Part shown: positions 9,341 through 16,326 of the stretch, piece by piece
Position numbering within the stretch: position 1 is the first letter of the stretch
How the letters are laid out: every line of letters begins with the position of its first letter
Origin: a virus
Virus record (IMG/VR): IMGVR_UViG_3300030339_000003
Location: 124,001-188,000 of that record
Direction: 5' to 3' (one strand)
DNA: 64,000 nucleotides
Translations under genes and position numbers: made by a program
The notes under the pieces: generated by a model
Databases searched by the model: none
The model's input: only the letters and a program-made list of their open reading frames with translations
Told to the model about the DNA's origin: nothing

Positions 9341-9644
9341 TGATATGTACTCCGGCAGTTGTTACGCGATAATTAATAACGTCAGTGGTTTTCAAAACAA
9401 TTGCTATTTGATTTTTCAATGACATTAAATGAGGTTTGATGGCGAGTGTAACCATGGCGACGCCTAGATCATCCCCCATATAGTTTTTTAATGCTAAGTC
9501 AACATCGTCAGGCTTTTCACTTAACAATGCCGTCACAATAGATGTAGCCAATCCGGTAGACATTGCCATGCCGTCATGGTGTTGGGCATTTATTGCGTTA
9601 ATAAGTTGGTGCATCGGTATAAATTGTTTCTTTATTTTATCCAT
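9333..9644 (-). CDS. Hypothetical protein (103 aa)
   Basis: The 103-residue product begins MDKIKKQFIPMHQLINAI. AGGA precedes the ATG and the gene overlaps both neighbours by 8-13 nt. It has a helical N-terminal half and ends VTTAGVHINE, a beta-strand-like tail similar in pattern to the VTNTGLLLWIK end of the upstream gene product. The two could be diverged duplicates; a profile comparison would be needed. Confidence 0.7.
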   Translation of the reverse strand: MDKIKKQFIPMHQLINAINAQHHDGMAMSTGLATSIVTALLSEKPDDVDLALKNYMGDDLGVAMVTLAIKPHLMSLKNQIAIVLKTTDVINYRVTTAGVHINE

Positions 9645-9937
9645 AATAACAATCCTGTATTTGTCACGTCAAAGTCAATTAAATTAGGTTTGACATTTTG
9701 GACGTGATAATGTAAACTTTTAATTTCTTTATGTACGAGTAAATGCAACTTTCTTGTTGTTTCTGGATTACCGCATAATGCAGTCAATTTCGGCAAAGGG
9801 TCATCAATATTGTTTTCTATTAAATCACCTACGTAGGACCGTATAAACCATTGACCCCATTCGCACCATTCTCCATCTGGCACATTAGCATTAATCTTTT
9901 CAATTAATTTGTATGCAAACAGATATTGTAATTTCAT
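9632..9937 (-). CDS. Hypothetical protein (101 aa)
   Basis: The product has 101 residues and begins MKLQYLFAYKLIEKINAN. Its ATG overlaps the upstream stop in an ATGA junction. It has an amphipathic N-terminal helix and an acidic middle, and closes with DVTNTGLLLWIK, which resembles the end of the next gene product. Function is unknown; size and arrangement fit a family of small early proteins. Confidence 0.7.
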   Translation of the reverse strand: MKLQYLFAYKLIEKINANVPDGEWCEWGQWFIRSYVGDLIENNIDDPLPKLTALCGNPETTRKLHLLVHKEIKSLHYHVQNVKPNLIDFDVTNTGLLLWIK

Positions 9938-10332
9938 AATGTTGCCTTAGGATACGACACAATCCATTGATTATGGGTAATAAAGGAAACACGTATTGGG
10001 CGATCAAAATAGTTTATACCTAGAAACCCCAATATGATATCGCGTATTTTTAATAAGATCTCGTCTACAATTTCTAAACGATCTTCTTCAAAATAAGCAT
10101 GGCGAAAAGATTTGGTTGTGTATTGTTGTTTAACGTAAGTCTTATTACGATAATAACACAATTCATTTGCAACTGATTGATAAACCCCAGGAAGAAAGAA
10201 AGATGAAGATAATTCGTGATAATGCTGTGGCGTATGATTATTGACCAGGTCAGTTACGGTATAGTCAATTGACCGTAAATCTACCATGAAACTGATTAAT
10301 GGTTCATTTTGATTTTGGGATTTGTTTATCAT
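9934..10332 (-). CDS. Hypothetical protein (132 aa)
   Basis: The open frame starts at 10332, overlapping the previous gene by 29 nt. The ribosome site there is weak, and an alternative start at Met16 (10287) is no better. The middle is rich in His and Tyr. The end (RVSFITHNQWIVSYP) again looks like a beta hairpin. No known family is recognised. Confidence 0.65.
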   Translation of the reverse strand: MINKSQNQNEPLISFMVDLRSIDYTVTDLVNNHTPQHYHELSSSFFLPGVYQSVANELCYYRNKTYVKQQYTTKSFRHAYFEEDRLEIVDEILLKIRDIILGFLGINYFDRPIRVSFITHNQWIVSYPKATL

Positions 10333-10813
10333 ATTCAGCGAGTTCTTCAGACGAAGGGTTATCTATGATATCTTCGCCAGTAATAGTTGTGCCCTCATAA
10401 AGTTCTTCTTCTTCTTGAATGCTGGCAATTGTCTTATCAAGATCCATTGCGAATTCAAGGATTTGATAAACTTTACCAATAGAACGCACAGAAGCTTTTA
10501 CTTTACAACGAGGGTCCCATCCTGACTTTAACATGGCTGCGATCATCTTATCGTATTCACGAGTCACATGTTCGATAGCCCCTTCCCAAAACGCATCGGA
10601 CGTTACCATATCAATCAAAGCATCTTTGTGATACCCAGCAGAGTCGCCACTGTTATACATGTCTTCCAATAAACAAAACAATCGGACAGTCATGGAATCA
10701 CTAAAATGCTCATTAATTTCCATACCAGGTTCTTTAACTTTGTTTTCAGCCTTATTATAAAACCAAAACATTTTACTGTAATATGCGAGATCAATACTGT
10801 GGATCGGTAACAT
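10304..10813 (-). CDS. Hypothetical acidic protein (169 aa)
   Basis: This 169-residue, mostly helical protein begins MLPIHSIDLAYYSKMFWF and has a strongly acidic C-terminal third with a Glu run (QEEEELYEG). AAGGG lies upstream of the ATG. No domain is recognised. An acidic tail of this kind is seen in DNA-mimic or chaperone-like early proteins, but there is nothing specific to support such a role. Confidence 0.7.
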   Translation of the reverse strand: MLPIHSIDLAYYSKMFWFYNKAENKVKEPGMEINEHFSDSMTVRLFCLLEDMYNSGDSAGYHKDALIDMVTSDAFWEGAIEHVTREYDKMIAAMLKSGWDPRCKVKASVRSIGKVYQILEFAMDLDKTIASIQEEEELYEGTTITGEDIIDNPSSEELAEYDKQIPKSK

Positions 10814-10838
10814 TTACTTTGCCCTTATGTAAGCCTAA

Positions 10839-11132
10839 TTAATAAAGAAACGTAACGCCAATTTGTGTTAAAGAAACTTTAACTTTGACGATTACATCAC
10901 TTGGAATTCCCAAAGTTAACGTCTCGAGAACACTAACTATTCTATTTTTCTTAATGTGTTCTTCAGCAGTCAGCGGTCGGTGATTACTAAACTCGATAAT
11001 TTCATAACCCAAATCTTCAATTGCATGACATACAATAAAAAGAGCTGTATCAAATTCTGAGGAGTGCATTGATGAAGACATACTTTTGTGTATACCCAAT
11101 GTCTTTAAATCAATAGCAAAGCATTTAGCCAC
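10839..11132 (-). CDS. Hypothetical protein with GTG start (97 aa)
   Basis: Translation most likely begins at a GTG at 11132, because AAGGAG stands exactly 7 nt upstream; no suitable ATG is nearby. The product starts MAKCFAIDLKTLGIHK and ends with alternating hydrophobic residues (VSLTQIGVTFLY). It is the first gene of the small-gene operon and sits just downstream of the phuZ terminator. Confidence 0.7.
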   Translation of the reverse strand: MAKCFAIDLKTLGIHKSMSSSMHSSEFDTALFIVCHAIEDLGYEIIEFSNHRPLTAEEHIKKNRIVSVLETLTLGIPSDVIVKVKVSLTQIGVTFLY

Positions 11133-11162
11133 GTTAAAGCTCCTTAAAAATAAAAAGATTAA

Positions 11163-11190
11163 TACTACTAGGGCGTTAGCCCTAGTAGTA
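11163..11190 (-). terminator. Terminator after phuZ
   Basis: A 12-bp perfect stem (TACTACTAGGGC with its complement) with a 4-nt loop is followed on the minus strand by T-rich sequence. It separates phuZ from the small-gene operon. Confidence 0.75.
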
Positions 11191-11214
11191 TATTTAATTT
11201 AGTTAACTTTAATT

Positions 11215-12198
11215 TTAGAAGCAGCTACCGTCTTCGTTAGCATCATCGCTGAAGTCGTCTTGCTTAACAAAAGTAGAACGAGAGTTCTGTGACGATTTTT
11301 CCAGTTCGTCCAGTTCATGTTTTACTTTTTCTACTGCTTCGCCGTGATCCAGGGTCAACACGATAGTACTGTCGGATGGTGGGTTGTTATCAAGGTTGAT
11401 AATACCCGTTGCACGATAACCTGCGCCTTCAAAAATGGTCTTCACGTTTTCACGGCTGTCATGCAGCGAGCAATACGCTACTGGCGGTTTGCCGGTAAAA
11501 TCGGCCAGATACTTTTCGTTGAAGAAATTGATTTCAGACAGCGCTGGCGGCAGGCCGGTAACTTTTGAGTATTGAAGCAAATTAACGATGTCTTCAAAGT
11601 CCAGACCTTCGTTTGATTCGGTCAGGAACAGAGAAAGGTAATTGATTTCGTTGACGGCTTCTTTGTTTACTTCGCCCCAGGTTTTATCAGACGTGTTGTT
11701 AACGCGAATGAACGGGATGACTTTGCCCAGGTAGCGTTGTTGAGTTTGGTTAGCGTAAGACTGCAACACTTTAACCGAGTTACGACGTTCTACCAGTGAG
11801 CTGAAATCAGATACCAGAACCAGAACAGCCGGAACACCTTTGCTGATCAGATAACGCATTGTTGCTAACGTCAGACCAGAACCAGAACCGCCCGCACCAG
11901 AACCAATGACAATAACAAATTTGCCAGGTTTATGTTTACGGAAAGTTTCGCCGATGAATGGAGACATATGCTCGTAGTTGAGCGTGATATCTTTACCACT
12001 ACCCTGCGCTTTTTCGCCAGGAGCGCGAGTTGAATTCATGTGTTCCAGTGGGAACATATTATCGGTCGGGTTGGAATCAGAAGTATCCAGTGCCAGATAA
12101 GATGCTTCTTTAATGATTTTAGTACCAGGCATAGCCAGCAGATCTTTACCAATGTTAATACCAGTACCGCCGCAAAGTACGATCTGTAATTCTGACAT
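11215..12198 (-). CDS. phuZ: PhuZ tubulin/FtsZ-like cytoskeletal GTPase
   Basis: This 327-residue protein has the tubulin signature GSGAGGSGSG at residues 99-108, which binds GTP phosphates, and an N-terminal GGTGINIG nucleotide loop at 10-17. The C-terminus is an acidic tail (SDDANEDGSCF) like the one PhuZ uses to bind the next subunit in the filament. Known PhuZ proteins form a spindle that centres the phage nucleus and carries capsids to it. The gene has its own early promoter 70 bp upstream and its own terminator, and the codon bias suggests strong expression, as for the chimallin-like gene. Confidence 0.93.
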   Translation of the reverse strand: MSELQIVLCGGTGINIGKDLLAMPGTKIIKEASYLALDTSDSNPTDNMFPLEHMNSTRAPGEKAQGSGKDITLNYEHMSPFIGETFRKHKPGKFVIVIGSGAGGSGSGLTLATMRYLISKGVPAVLVLVSDFSSLVERRNSVKVLQSYANQTQQRYLGKVIPFIRVNNTSDKTWGEVNKEAVNEINYLSLFLTESNEGLDFEDIVNLLQYSKVTGLPPALSEINFFNEKYLADFTGKPPVAYCSLHDSRENVKTIFEGAGYRATGIINLDNNPPSDSTIVLTLDHGEAVEKVKHELDELEKSSQNSRSTFVKQDDFSDDANEDGSCF

Positions 12199-12267
12199 GT
12201 TACTACTCCATTGTTGTTTAAAGGACTTACTTATACAATTAAGAAAAGATTATGAATACAACTAACA

Positions 12268-12290
12268 CCTAAGTAATATAGGTCTGAAAT
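12268..12290 (-). promoter_or_regulatory. Early promoter motif upstream of phuZ
   Basis: On the minus strand this reads ATTTCAGACC then TATATTACTTAGG, nearly identical to the copy before the chimallin-like gene. It is 70 bp from the phuZ start codon. Confidence 0.8.
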
Positions 12291-12330
12291 TATAACGCTT
12301 ACTTAAAAATACAAAAAAATAAATAGGTGT

Positions 12331-12358
12331 TAGTCTAACCGCCTCAGCGGTTAGACTA
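12331..12358 (-). terminator. Terminator closing the non-coding/tRNA block
   Basis: A 12-bp stem (TAGTCTAACCGC with its complement) with a CTCA loop is followed on the minus strand by T-rich sequence. It lies just upstream of the phuZ promoter and would end minus-strand transcripts of the tRNA region. Confidence 0.7.
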
Positions 12359-13320
12359 TTAAATCCCCAGAAGGTTCATTGTATTCGGAATCCTAGGATG
12401 GCGCAATGCCAATCAATATATTTCTTACGGCGTAGCGGCCGAGGATGCGCTGGTTTTAATACTTCCGAACTGGGGATGAGTTCATTGGAAGATTCGGTAT
12501 ATGTTAAACCTTTAATGGTAGCTACCACAAGATTAAACATCGTAAGTTGGGTTAGAAAGAATTTACCGGTTGAGGGTAAACGTAATATAAGAAACATTGT
12601 TACCCTCCATTTGGAATATCATTTAGAGTGAAGCATTGTGTACAAGTCAAGAGCATATCACATCGGAGGCTGCCCGATGTACGCTTCATTGGCTTACTGT
12701 TATAGCCCGTTAATCTTCCATAACGCGACGCGTCGCAACAAGAAGTTCTTTAACCGGCATGTGTGGCTCTTATTGGTACCGGATATACCGGCGGTGGTGT
12801 CCACGAGCTACCAACGTGTCTCGTCGGTGTGCTTACACAATACCCACTCTAAATGATACTAAAGCAGGTCAACTATCCTTGTTGACCTTTACTTTTATTA
12901 CAGGCTGTTTACGACAAGGCAAAAGAACGCTCACGCTGACAGGGATGAGGTTCGGTAAGTATTTGATTTACTTAACGAACATCACTTTACATAAAGGTTG
13001 ATATTGCAGTGAGAAATTATTAGTGTCTGCTAGGGGCATAGGGGTGAAAGTCCCGTTCCCATTTTCTATTCTTGTTGTTCCCACACAGACCGATGGGCAA
13101 GCAGTTTTCACTTCGGGAGAAGCAAACTTTTATCGTTGCAACGCGATAAATCTTTAATAAGGTGTAAGGTATTCAATAACTTTATCGAGTTTGGTTGTCA
13201 ATAGACGTTTCAATTAAAAACTGAGTTTCAGTTACTGGTACCTTACATAAAGAGTATTTGCAAAACAGATCGACGGTTAACAATGCGAGGTGACACCCTT
13301 AATGATCTGTTTCACAAATT
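12359..13320. other. Hairpin-rich non-coding block between phuZ and tRNAs
   Basis: About 960 bp hold no convincing gene: the open frames on both strands are short, lack ribosome sites and have implausible composition. Strong inverted repeats are spread through it: GAGGGTAA/TTACCCTC around 12573-12607, ACATCGG/CCGATGT around 12660-12682, GGTCAAC/GTTGACC followed by T-rich sequence around 12867-12893, GTTCG-TAAGTA/TACTTA-CGAAC around 12951-12981, and TTTATCG/CGATAAA near 13130-13150. It looks like one or more structured RNAs or degenerate tRNA genes, most likely transcribed with the tRNAs on the minus strand. Confidence 0.5.
13164..13246 (-). ncRNA. tRNA-sized fold lacking tRNA consensus
   Basis: Read on the minus strand, an 8-bp perfect terminal stem (GTAAGGTA/TACCTTAC) encloses 67 nt, giving 83 nt in total, and is followed by ACC. 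Inside are a 5-bp hairpin AACTG/CAGTT and, just before the 3' stem, TCGAT/ATTGA, placed roughly like a T arm. There is no TTCGA box and no assignable anticodon. It may be a degenerate tRNA or a tRNA-mimic RNA. Confidence 0.35.
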
Positions 13321-13430
13321 TGGTAGGAAGTGAAGGATTCGAACCTCCGCGCTGTCCAGTATAGCCGTGGCCATACCTTCAAGCGACAACACTTATTATG
13401 TTGGGGCTTCGGCCTCTCGCCCAACTTCCT
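13321..13430 (-). tRNA. Aberrant class II tRNA-like gene (110 nt with CCA)
   Basis: The 7-bp acceptor stem AGGAAGT/ACTTCCT, discriminator A, encoded CCA and T arm GGAGG-TTCGAAT-CCTTC are all present. The D arm (GGGC, loop GAGAGGCCGAA, GCCC) is like those of tRNA-Ser and tRNA-Tyr. The anticodon stem CAACA/TGTTG closes a 7-nt loop TAATAAG, which lacks the universal U33 and would give anticodon AUA. The variable region is about 38 nt with its own hairpin, longer than usual. Amino-acid identity cannot be assigned. It may be a tRNA with altered decoding, a decoy, or a decaying gene. Confidence 0.6.
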
Positions 13431-13437
13431 ATAATAG

Positions 13438-13521
13438 TGACCAAGGTTGGAGTCGAACCAACGTACACACTTTGGTGTAACTCTATTTAAGAGTAAGATG
13501 AGCCGTTCTCTTTTCTTGATC
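13438..13521 (-). tRNA. Aberrant class II tRNA-like gene (84 nt)
   Basis: The acceptor stem GATCAAG/CTTGGTC pairs with one GU, the T arm is GTTGG-TTCGACT-CCAAC, and the D arm is AAGA with loop GAACGGCTCA and TCTT. A long variable arm (TACAC/GTGTA) makes it class II. The best anticodon stem, ACTCT/AGAGT, leaves only a 5-nt loop TAAAT; shifting it gives a 7-nt loop with a mismatch and an unlikely AAA anticodon. No CCA is encoded. The gene is 7 nt from the neighbouring tRNA-like gene. Confidence 0.55.
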
Positions 13522-13531
13522 TGAATTAGTA

Positions 13532-13921
13532 TTATGACTCGACAAGTGAACTAATAAACAAAAGTTGTTTACCAATTAACTTCACTTCTGACCAGCCTTT
13601 TTCAATAGCAAGTTTAATAACCAAATTAATAAGTTCTGGTTTAATGGCTTCTTTGTTGCAGTCCATTAAAGGGGTTACATTTCCCAACTTATCATACACT
13701 GGCCAGTCTGGTTTATAATAAGACTTAATAAGTTTTAAAACACCATCGCTACTCATTAAATAAGTAGGATCGTTTTTAGTTCTTTCCCCAGCATCCGGCA
13801 AACTAACTATTTTTTGTTTAAAATAGTTAAATGGAGTGGGATCACCTGGACCCGCTAAATGTTCATTAACGCGTGGAGGTTCGGCTGGATAAGGCTGATT
13901 TAATATTAACTCGTCTTTCAT
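13532..13921 (-). CDS. Hypothetical protein within tRNA cluster (129 aa)
   Basis: The protein begins MKDELILNQPYPAEPPRV and is proline-rich over its first third, helical later. AGGAAG lies upstream of the ATG. It lies between aberrant and normal tRNA genes, only 10 nt from the tRNA-like gene at 13438-13521, so it is probably co-transcribed with them. No domain is recognised; a role in tRNA handling is possible from position but nothing in the sequence shows it. Confidence 0.68.
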   Translation of the reverse strand: MKDELILNQPYPAEPPRVNEHLAGPGDPTPFNYFKQKIVSLPDAGERTKNDPTYLMSSDGVLKLIKSYYKPDWPVYDKLGNVTPLMDCNKEAIKPELINLVIKLAIEKGWSEVKLIGKQLLFISSLVES

Positions 13922-13992
13922 TTTTTACTTCCTCATGGATTGTGCATCAAAAACCAAAATGGTAGATGCGGATCTTCATGACTTTATGAAGT

Positions 13993-14077
13993 TGGTACGA
14001 GGGATGGGAATCGAACCCACATGATCGAAATCGAGGGATTTTAAATCCCTTGCGTCTACCTATTTCGCCACCCTCGC
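13993..14077 (-). tRNA. tRNA-Leu(UAA)
   Basis: The full class II cloverleaf is present: acceptor GCGAGGG/CCCTCGT with one GU pair, anticodon stem AGGGA/TCCCT closing the loop TTTAAAA (anticodon UAA), a long variable arm, T arm GTGGG-TTCGATT-CCCAT and encoded CCA. The anticodon arm is identical to that of E. coli tRNA-Leu(UAA), pointing to a gammaproteobacterial origin. Confidence 0.95.
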
Positions 14078-14351
14078 GTTTATTAGACACCGGCTCGCTC
14101 TGTGATGAACTCACGTCACTTAAAATACTCCCTGCCGGAATGGGGAATCGCGTTGGTCACAGATATAGTCGCGTACTAAACCGTTCTCAACGTTCTTGTA
14201 TAAGGTGACGCCCCTACGAATCCCACGTAGCTTATAAGCGCCCATAAGTCAAAATCAACACTTCGCACAATGGCCTGGTTGGTTCCTACTCATTTAGGGC
14301 TTACGGTCGTCTTCTGGTTCCCAATGGAACACTGCGACAGGCATCATAATT
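14078..14351. other. Structured spacer between tRNA-Leu and tRNA-Asn
   Basis: These 274 bp contain no gene. Inverted repeats are visible, including TCTGTGA pairing with TCACAGA (about 14099-14164) and GTCG-GTTCC/GGAAC-CGAC (about 14308-14340). The spacer is long for a tRNA cluster and may hold another processed RNA. Confidence 0.4.
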
Positions 14352-14427
14352 TGGCGACCCTAGCAGGACTCGAACCTGCGACATATGGATTAACAGTCCA
14401 CCGTTCTACCAACTGAACTATAAGGTC
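14352..14427 (-). tRNA. tRNA-Asn(GUU)
   Basis: A 76-nt class I tRNA with acceptor GACCTTA/TAGGGTC, a D arm of the usual TAGTTCAGTTGGTAGAAC type, anticodon loop containing GTT between GGAC and TCC pairs, T arm GCAGG-TTCGAGT-CCTGC, discriminator G and encoded CCA. It closely resembles E. coli tRNA-Asn outside the acceptor stem. Confidence 0.95.
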
Positions 14428-14434
14428 TTAATTC

Positions 14435-14797
14435 TTATTTCGGTTCTGTCTTACTATCCAGCTCTGGACGCTTTTGAGCTAAAACATAATATGCAAATGT
14501 GGATTTAACCCATCCGCCTTCACCGATTTCACGAACGTAGTAATCCAAGGTCGGATCTTCTGCTTCCGCTTTGTTTAATTCTGCAACCAGCTGATCATAA
14601 CCACCGATATGTTTATCATCGATATAGATCTGCGGGACTGTCGTTACTGGTTTGCCGGCAAGTAAAGATAATTCTTCTTTACCCATCTTAGCTTGAACGA
14701 TGTCAATATAATCGAATTCCATTGACAACTCTAGCATCAGAGCTTTGGCTTTGTCACAGTAAGGACAATTGGGTTTACCATAAATCACAACTTTCAT
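14435..14797 (-). CDS. Glutaredoxin
   Basis: This 120-residue thioredoxin-fold protein carries the CPYC active site at residues 11-14, the TVP cis-proline motif (VTTVPQIYID) and the glutathione-binding GGYDQL segment, in glutaredoxin order. The start at 14797 is preferred because AAGAG precedes it and the protein then begins with the first beta strand (MKVVIYGKPN). A tail of about 35 residues extends beyond the usual fold. Phage glutaredoxins commonly supply electrons to ribonucleotide reductase; no reductase gene is in this window. It lies 7 nt upstream of tRNA-Asn. Confidence 0.92.
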   Translation of the reverse strand: MKVVIYGKPNCPYCDKAKALMLELSMEFDYIDIVQAKMGKEELSLLAGKPVTTVPQIYIDDKHIGGYDQLVAELNKAEAEDPTLDYYVREIGEGGWVKSTFAYYVLAQKRPELDSKTEPK

Positions 14798-14870
14798 GTT
14801 AAACTCTTTTTGTTGGTTACCACGGAGAAACATAATATATTTAACCATGGTAATAAATTATTAAAAAAAC

Positions 14871-14906
14871 AGGCGAGACGCAAGCACAGGGTTACACGTC
14901 TCGCCT
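14871..14906 (-). terminator. Hairpin upstream of glutaredoxin gene
   Basis: A 10-bp perfect stem (AGGCGAGACG with its complement) with a 16-nt loop is followed on the minus strand by a T-run. It separates the glutaredoxin gene from the upstream gene and can act as a terminator. Confidence 0.65.
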
Positions 14907-14977
14907 TATCAACCCAAGTTGGGATGCAAGACAATGGAGATAACTTACAAGTAAGATGGAAGGGCGATTCCAAATTA

Positions 14978-15640
14978 CTACATAGAATGTAATGCCCATT
15001 TTAAGAAGTCCGGCAAAGTCAAATAAATATAGTGTTCTTTACTTTGGTATTCAATCAATATTTTGTTTTTCTTTAGATCAACAAACATTTGATTATGCAT
15101 CTTACGGTATGCTTCTGGTTTGATGAAACCCAACGTTACTGATTTTGCGGCTGTGGAGAAGAAAGAAGGTTTGGGATCTTCAAAGTATTGATGTACTGTA
15201 ATGGCGCATTCTTGAACACCAATGTTGCGTGATTCATGCGCACCAATTGTTTTATTTGAAACTTCTCCATTGATCTTGAATATGGAAACAGCCTTTGGAA
15301 GTTTTAAAGTAATCATGCTGGCAATGTGGGTATAGATCAAAGATCGTTTAATCAATGCAGCATGACTGGGAGTAATTTCAAACTCTTTACAATCCGTAAT
15401 AAACTTTTTGAATGTAGGTAATTCAACCTTTACACGAATTGCTGTAATCAGACGCATGCTGTCTGGGCACATTGGGTCAATGTCCATATCTTGCATGTCG
15501 TAAATAATTTGACCATTAGAAATGGTGTATTCGGGAATATAGTCAAAGAACTTATCTTCTTTTGGAGTAATAGGTCTTTGAGCACGCAGAATAGCCAGAT
15601 CAACGATACGTGCTACGTCGTCATCGAATTCTTCAGTCAT
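14978..15640 (-). CDS. Hypothetical protein (220 aa)
   Basis: The start at 15640 is chosen because AGGTG lies 6 nt upstream; an in-frame GTG 9 nt earlier lies within that ribosome site. The protein begins MTEEFDDDVARIVDLAIL, has an acidic first 60 residues with DMQDMDIDPMCPDSM, and a basic C-terminal part. No membrane span or known domain is seen. It has its own terminators upstream and downstream, suggesting an independent unit. Confidence 0.75.
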   Translation of the reverse strand: MTEEFDDDVARIVDLAILRAQRPITPKEDKFFDYIPEYTISNGQIIYDMQDMDIDPMCPDSMRLITAIRVKVELPTFKKFITDCKEFEITPSHAALIKRSLIYTHIASMITLKLPKAVSIFKINGEVSNKTIGAHESRNIGVQECAITVHQYFEDPKPSFFSTAAKSVTLGFIKPEAYRKMHNQMFVDLKKNKILIEYQSKEHYIYLTLPDFLKWALHSM

Positions 15641-15670
15641 GGTAGTCACCTAAAAAATAAACATAAAAAA

Positions 15671-15697
15671 GAATCAGAAGGGGTTACCTTCTGACTC
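15671..15697 (-). terminator. Terminator hairpin
   Basis: An 11-bp stem with one mismatch (GAATCAGAAGG with CCTTCTGACTC) and a 5-nt loop is followed on the minus strand by T-rich sequence. It ends the gene at 15705-16205. Confidence 0.7.
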
Positions 15698-15704
15698 ATA
15701 ATAT

Positions 15705-16205
15705 TTACAGGTATTTAATTTCTTCAAGGTAAGAATTAGCAATAGCTACCGGTGTCAATACTTTCACCGTGTAACCCGCTGATGTATGCGTCAAGAACGT
15801 ATTACGGGTGTAATCACTCTTTTCTTTGATGATATAACAGATCATGTGGAACAATGCATTTAACCAAGCATCGTCTTTTACTTTGCTAGGAATAATGCGG
15901 CAACCGTGCGTAACGCCAAATTTATTACGGGTAATGACGTCAATAGACTTATCGCGCAGCAGAACAATCGTGCTGGTGTTTAATTCTTCTTCACGGGTAA
16001 ATGCATAGATTTCTTTTACGTCGGGCAGTGGAGCGTCTTCACGCACTTTAATCATGCTGGCAACGAAATCAAATCCACCTGGGAAATTATTACTGTTCAT
16101 TGCTAGAATAGGGGCTACGTTATTCGTAGCAATGCAGTTGTTCATAAATACTTCAATGAACATATTAACTTGTTGACGATGCGCTTTAGTGTCAGCTGGT
16201 GACAT
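15705..16205 (-). CDS. Hypothetical protein (166 aa)
   Basis: The protein begins MSPADTKAHRQQVNMFIE, has a helical start and then an alternating hydrophobic pattern. AAGGG stands 8 nt before the ATG. A hydrophobic stretch near residues 118-130 (LFHMICYII) is too short to be confident of a membrane span. No known family. It forms a single-gene unit bounded by hairpins on both sides. Confidence 0.73.
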   Translation of the reverse strand: MSPADTKAHRQQVNMFIEVFMNNCIATNNVAPILAMNSNNFPGGFDFVASMIKVREDAPLPDVKEIYAFTREEELNTSTIVLLRDKSIDVITRNKFGVTHGCRIIPSKVKDDAWLNALFHMICYIIKEKSDYTRNTFLTHTSAGYTVKVLTPVAIANSYLEEIKYL

Positions 16206-16282
16206 ATCTTTAACCCTTATTAAAAATAATTAAAATAAACGATACAACTTATAAGTGTTTTGGTAAAAAATTAAATACTGCT

Positions 16283-16310
16283 AACTACCGTACCCTAGGG
16301 TACGGTAGTT
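16283..16310. terminator. Perfect 28-bp palindrome after Ntn hydrolase gene
   Basis: AACTACCGTACCCT is followed directly by its reverse complement with no spacer. As RNA it would form a hairpin with a small loop and could terminate transcription from the gene ending at 16327; as DNA it is also a possible dimeric-protein site. Confidence 0.55.
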
Positions 16311-16326
16311 ATACGCCGATCAGATA

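Noticed and set aside
12398-13001. Three short plus-strand open frames in the non-coding block
   Set aside because: They have no ribosome sites, odd amino-acid composition and overlap strong hairpins.
14097-14190. Group I intron core (a GATATAGTC stretch resembles the conserved S element)
   Set aside because: No matching P, Q or R elements or interrupted gene could be found on that strand.
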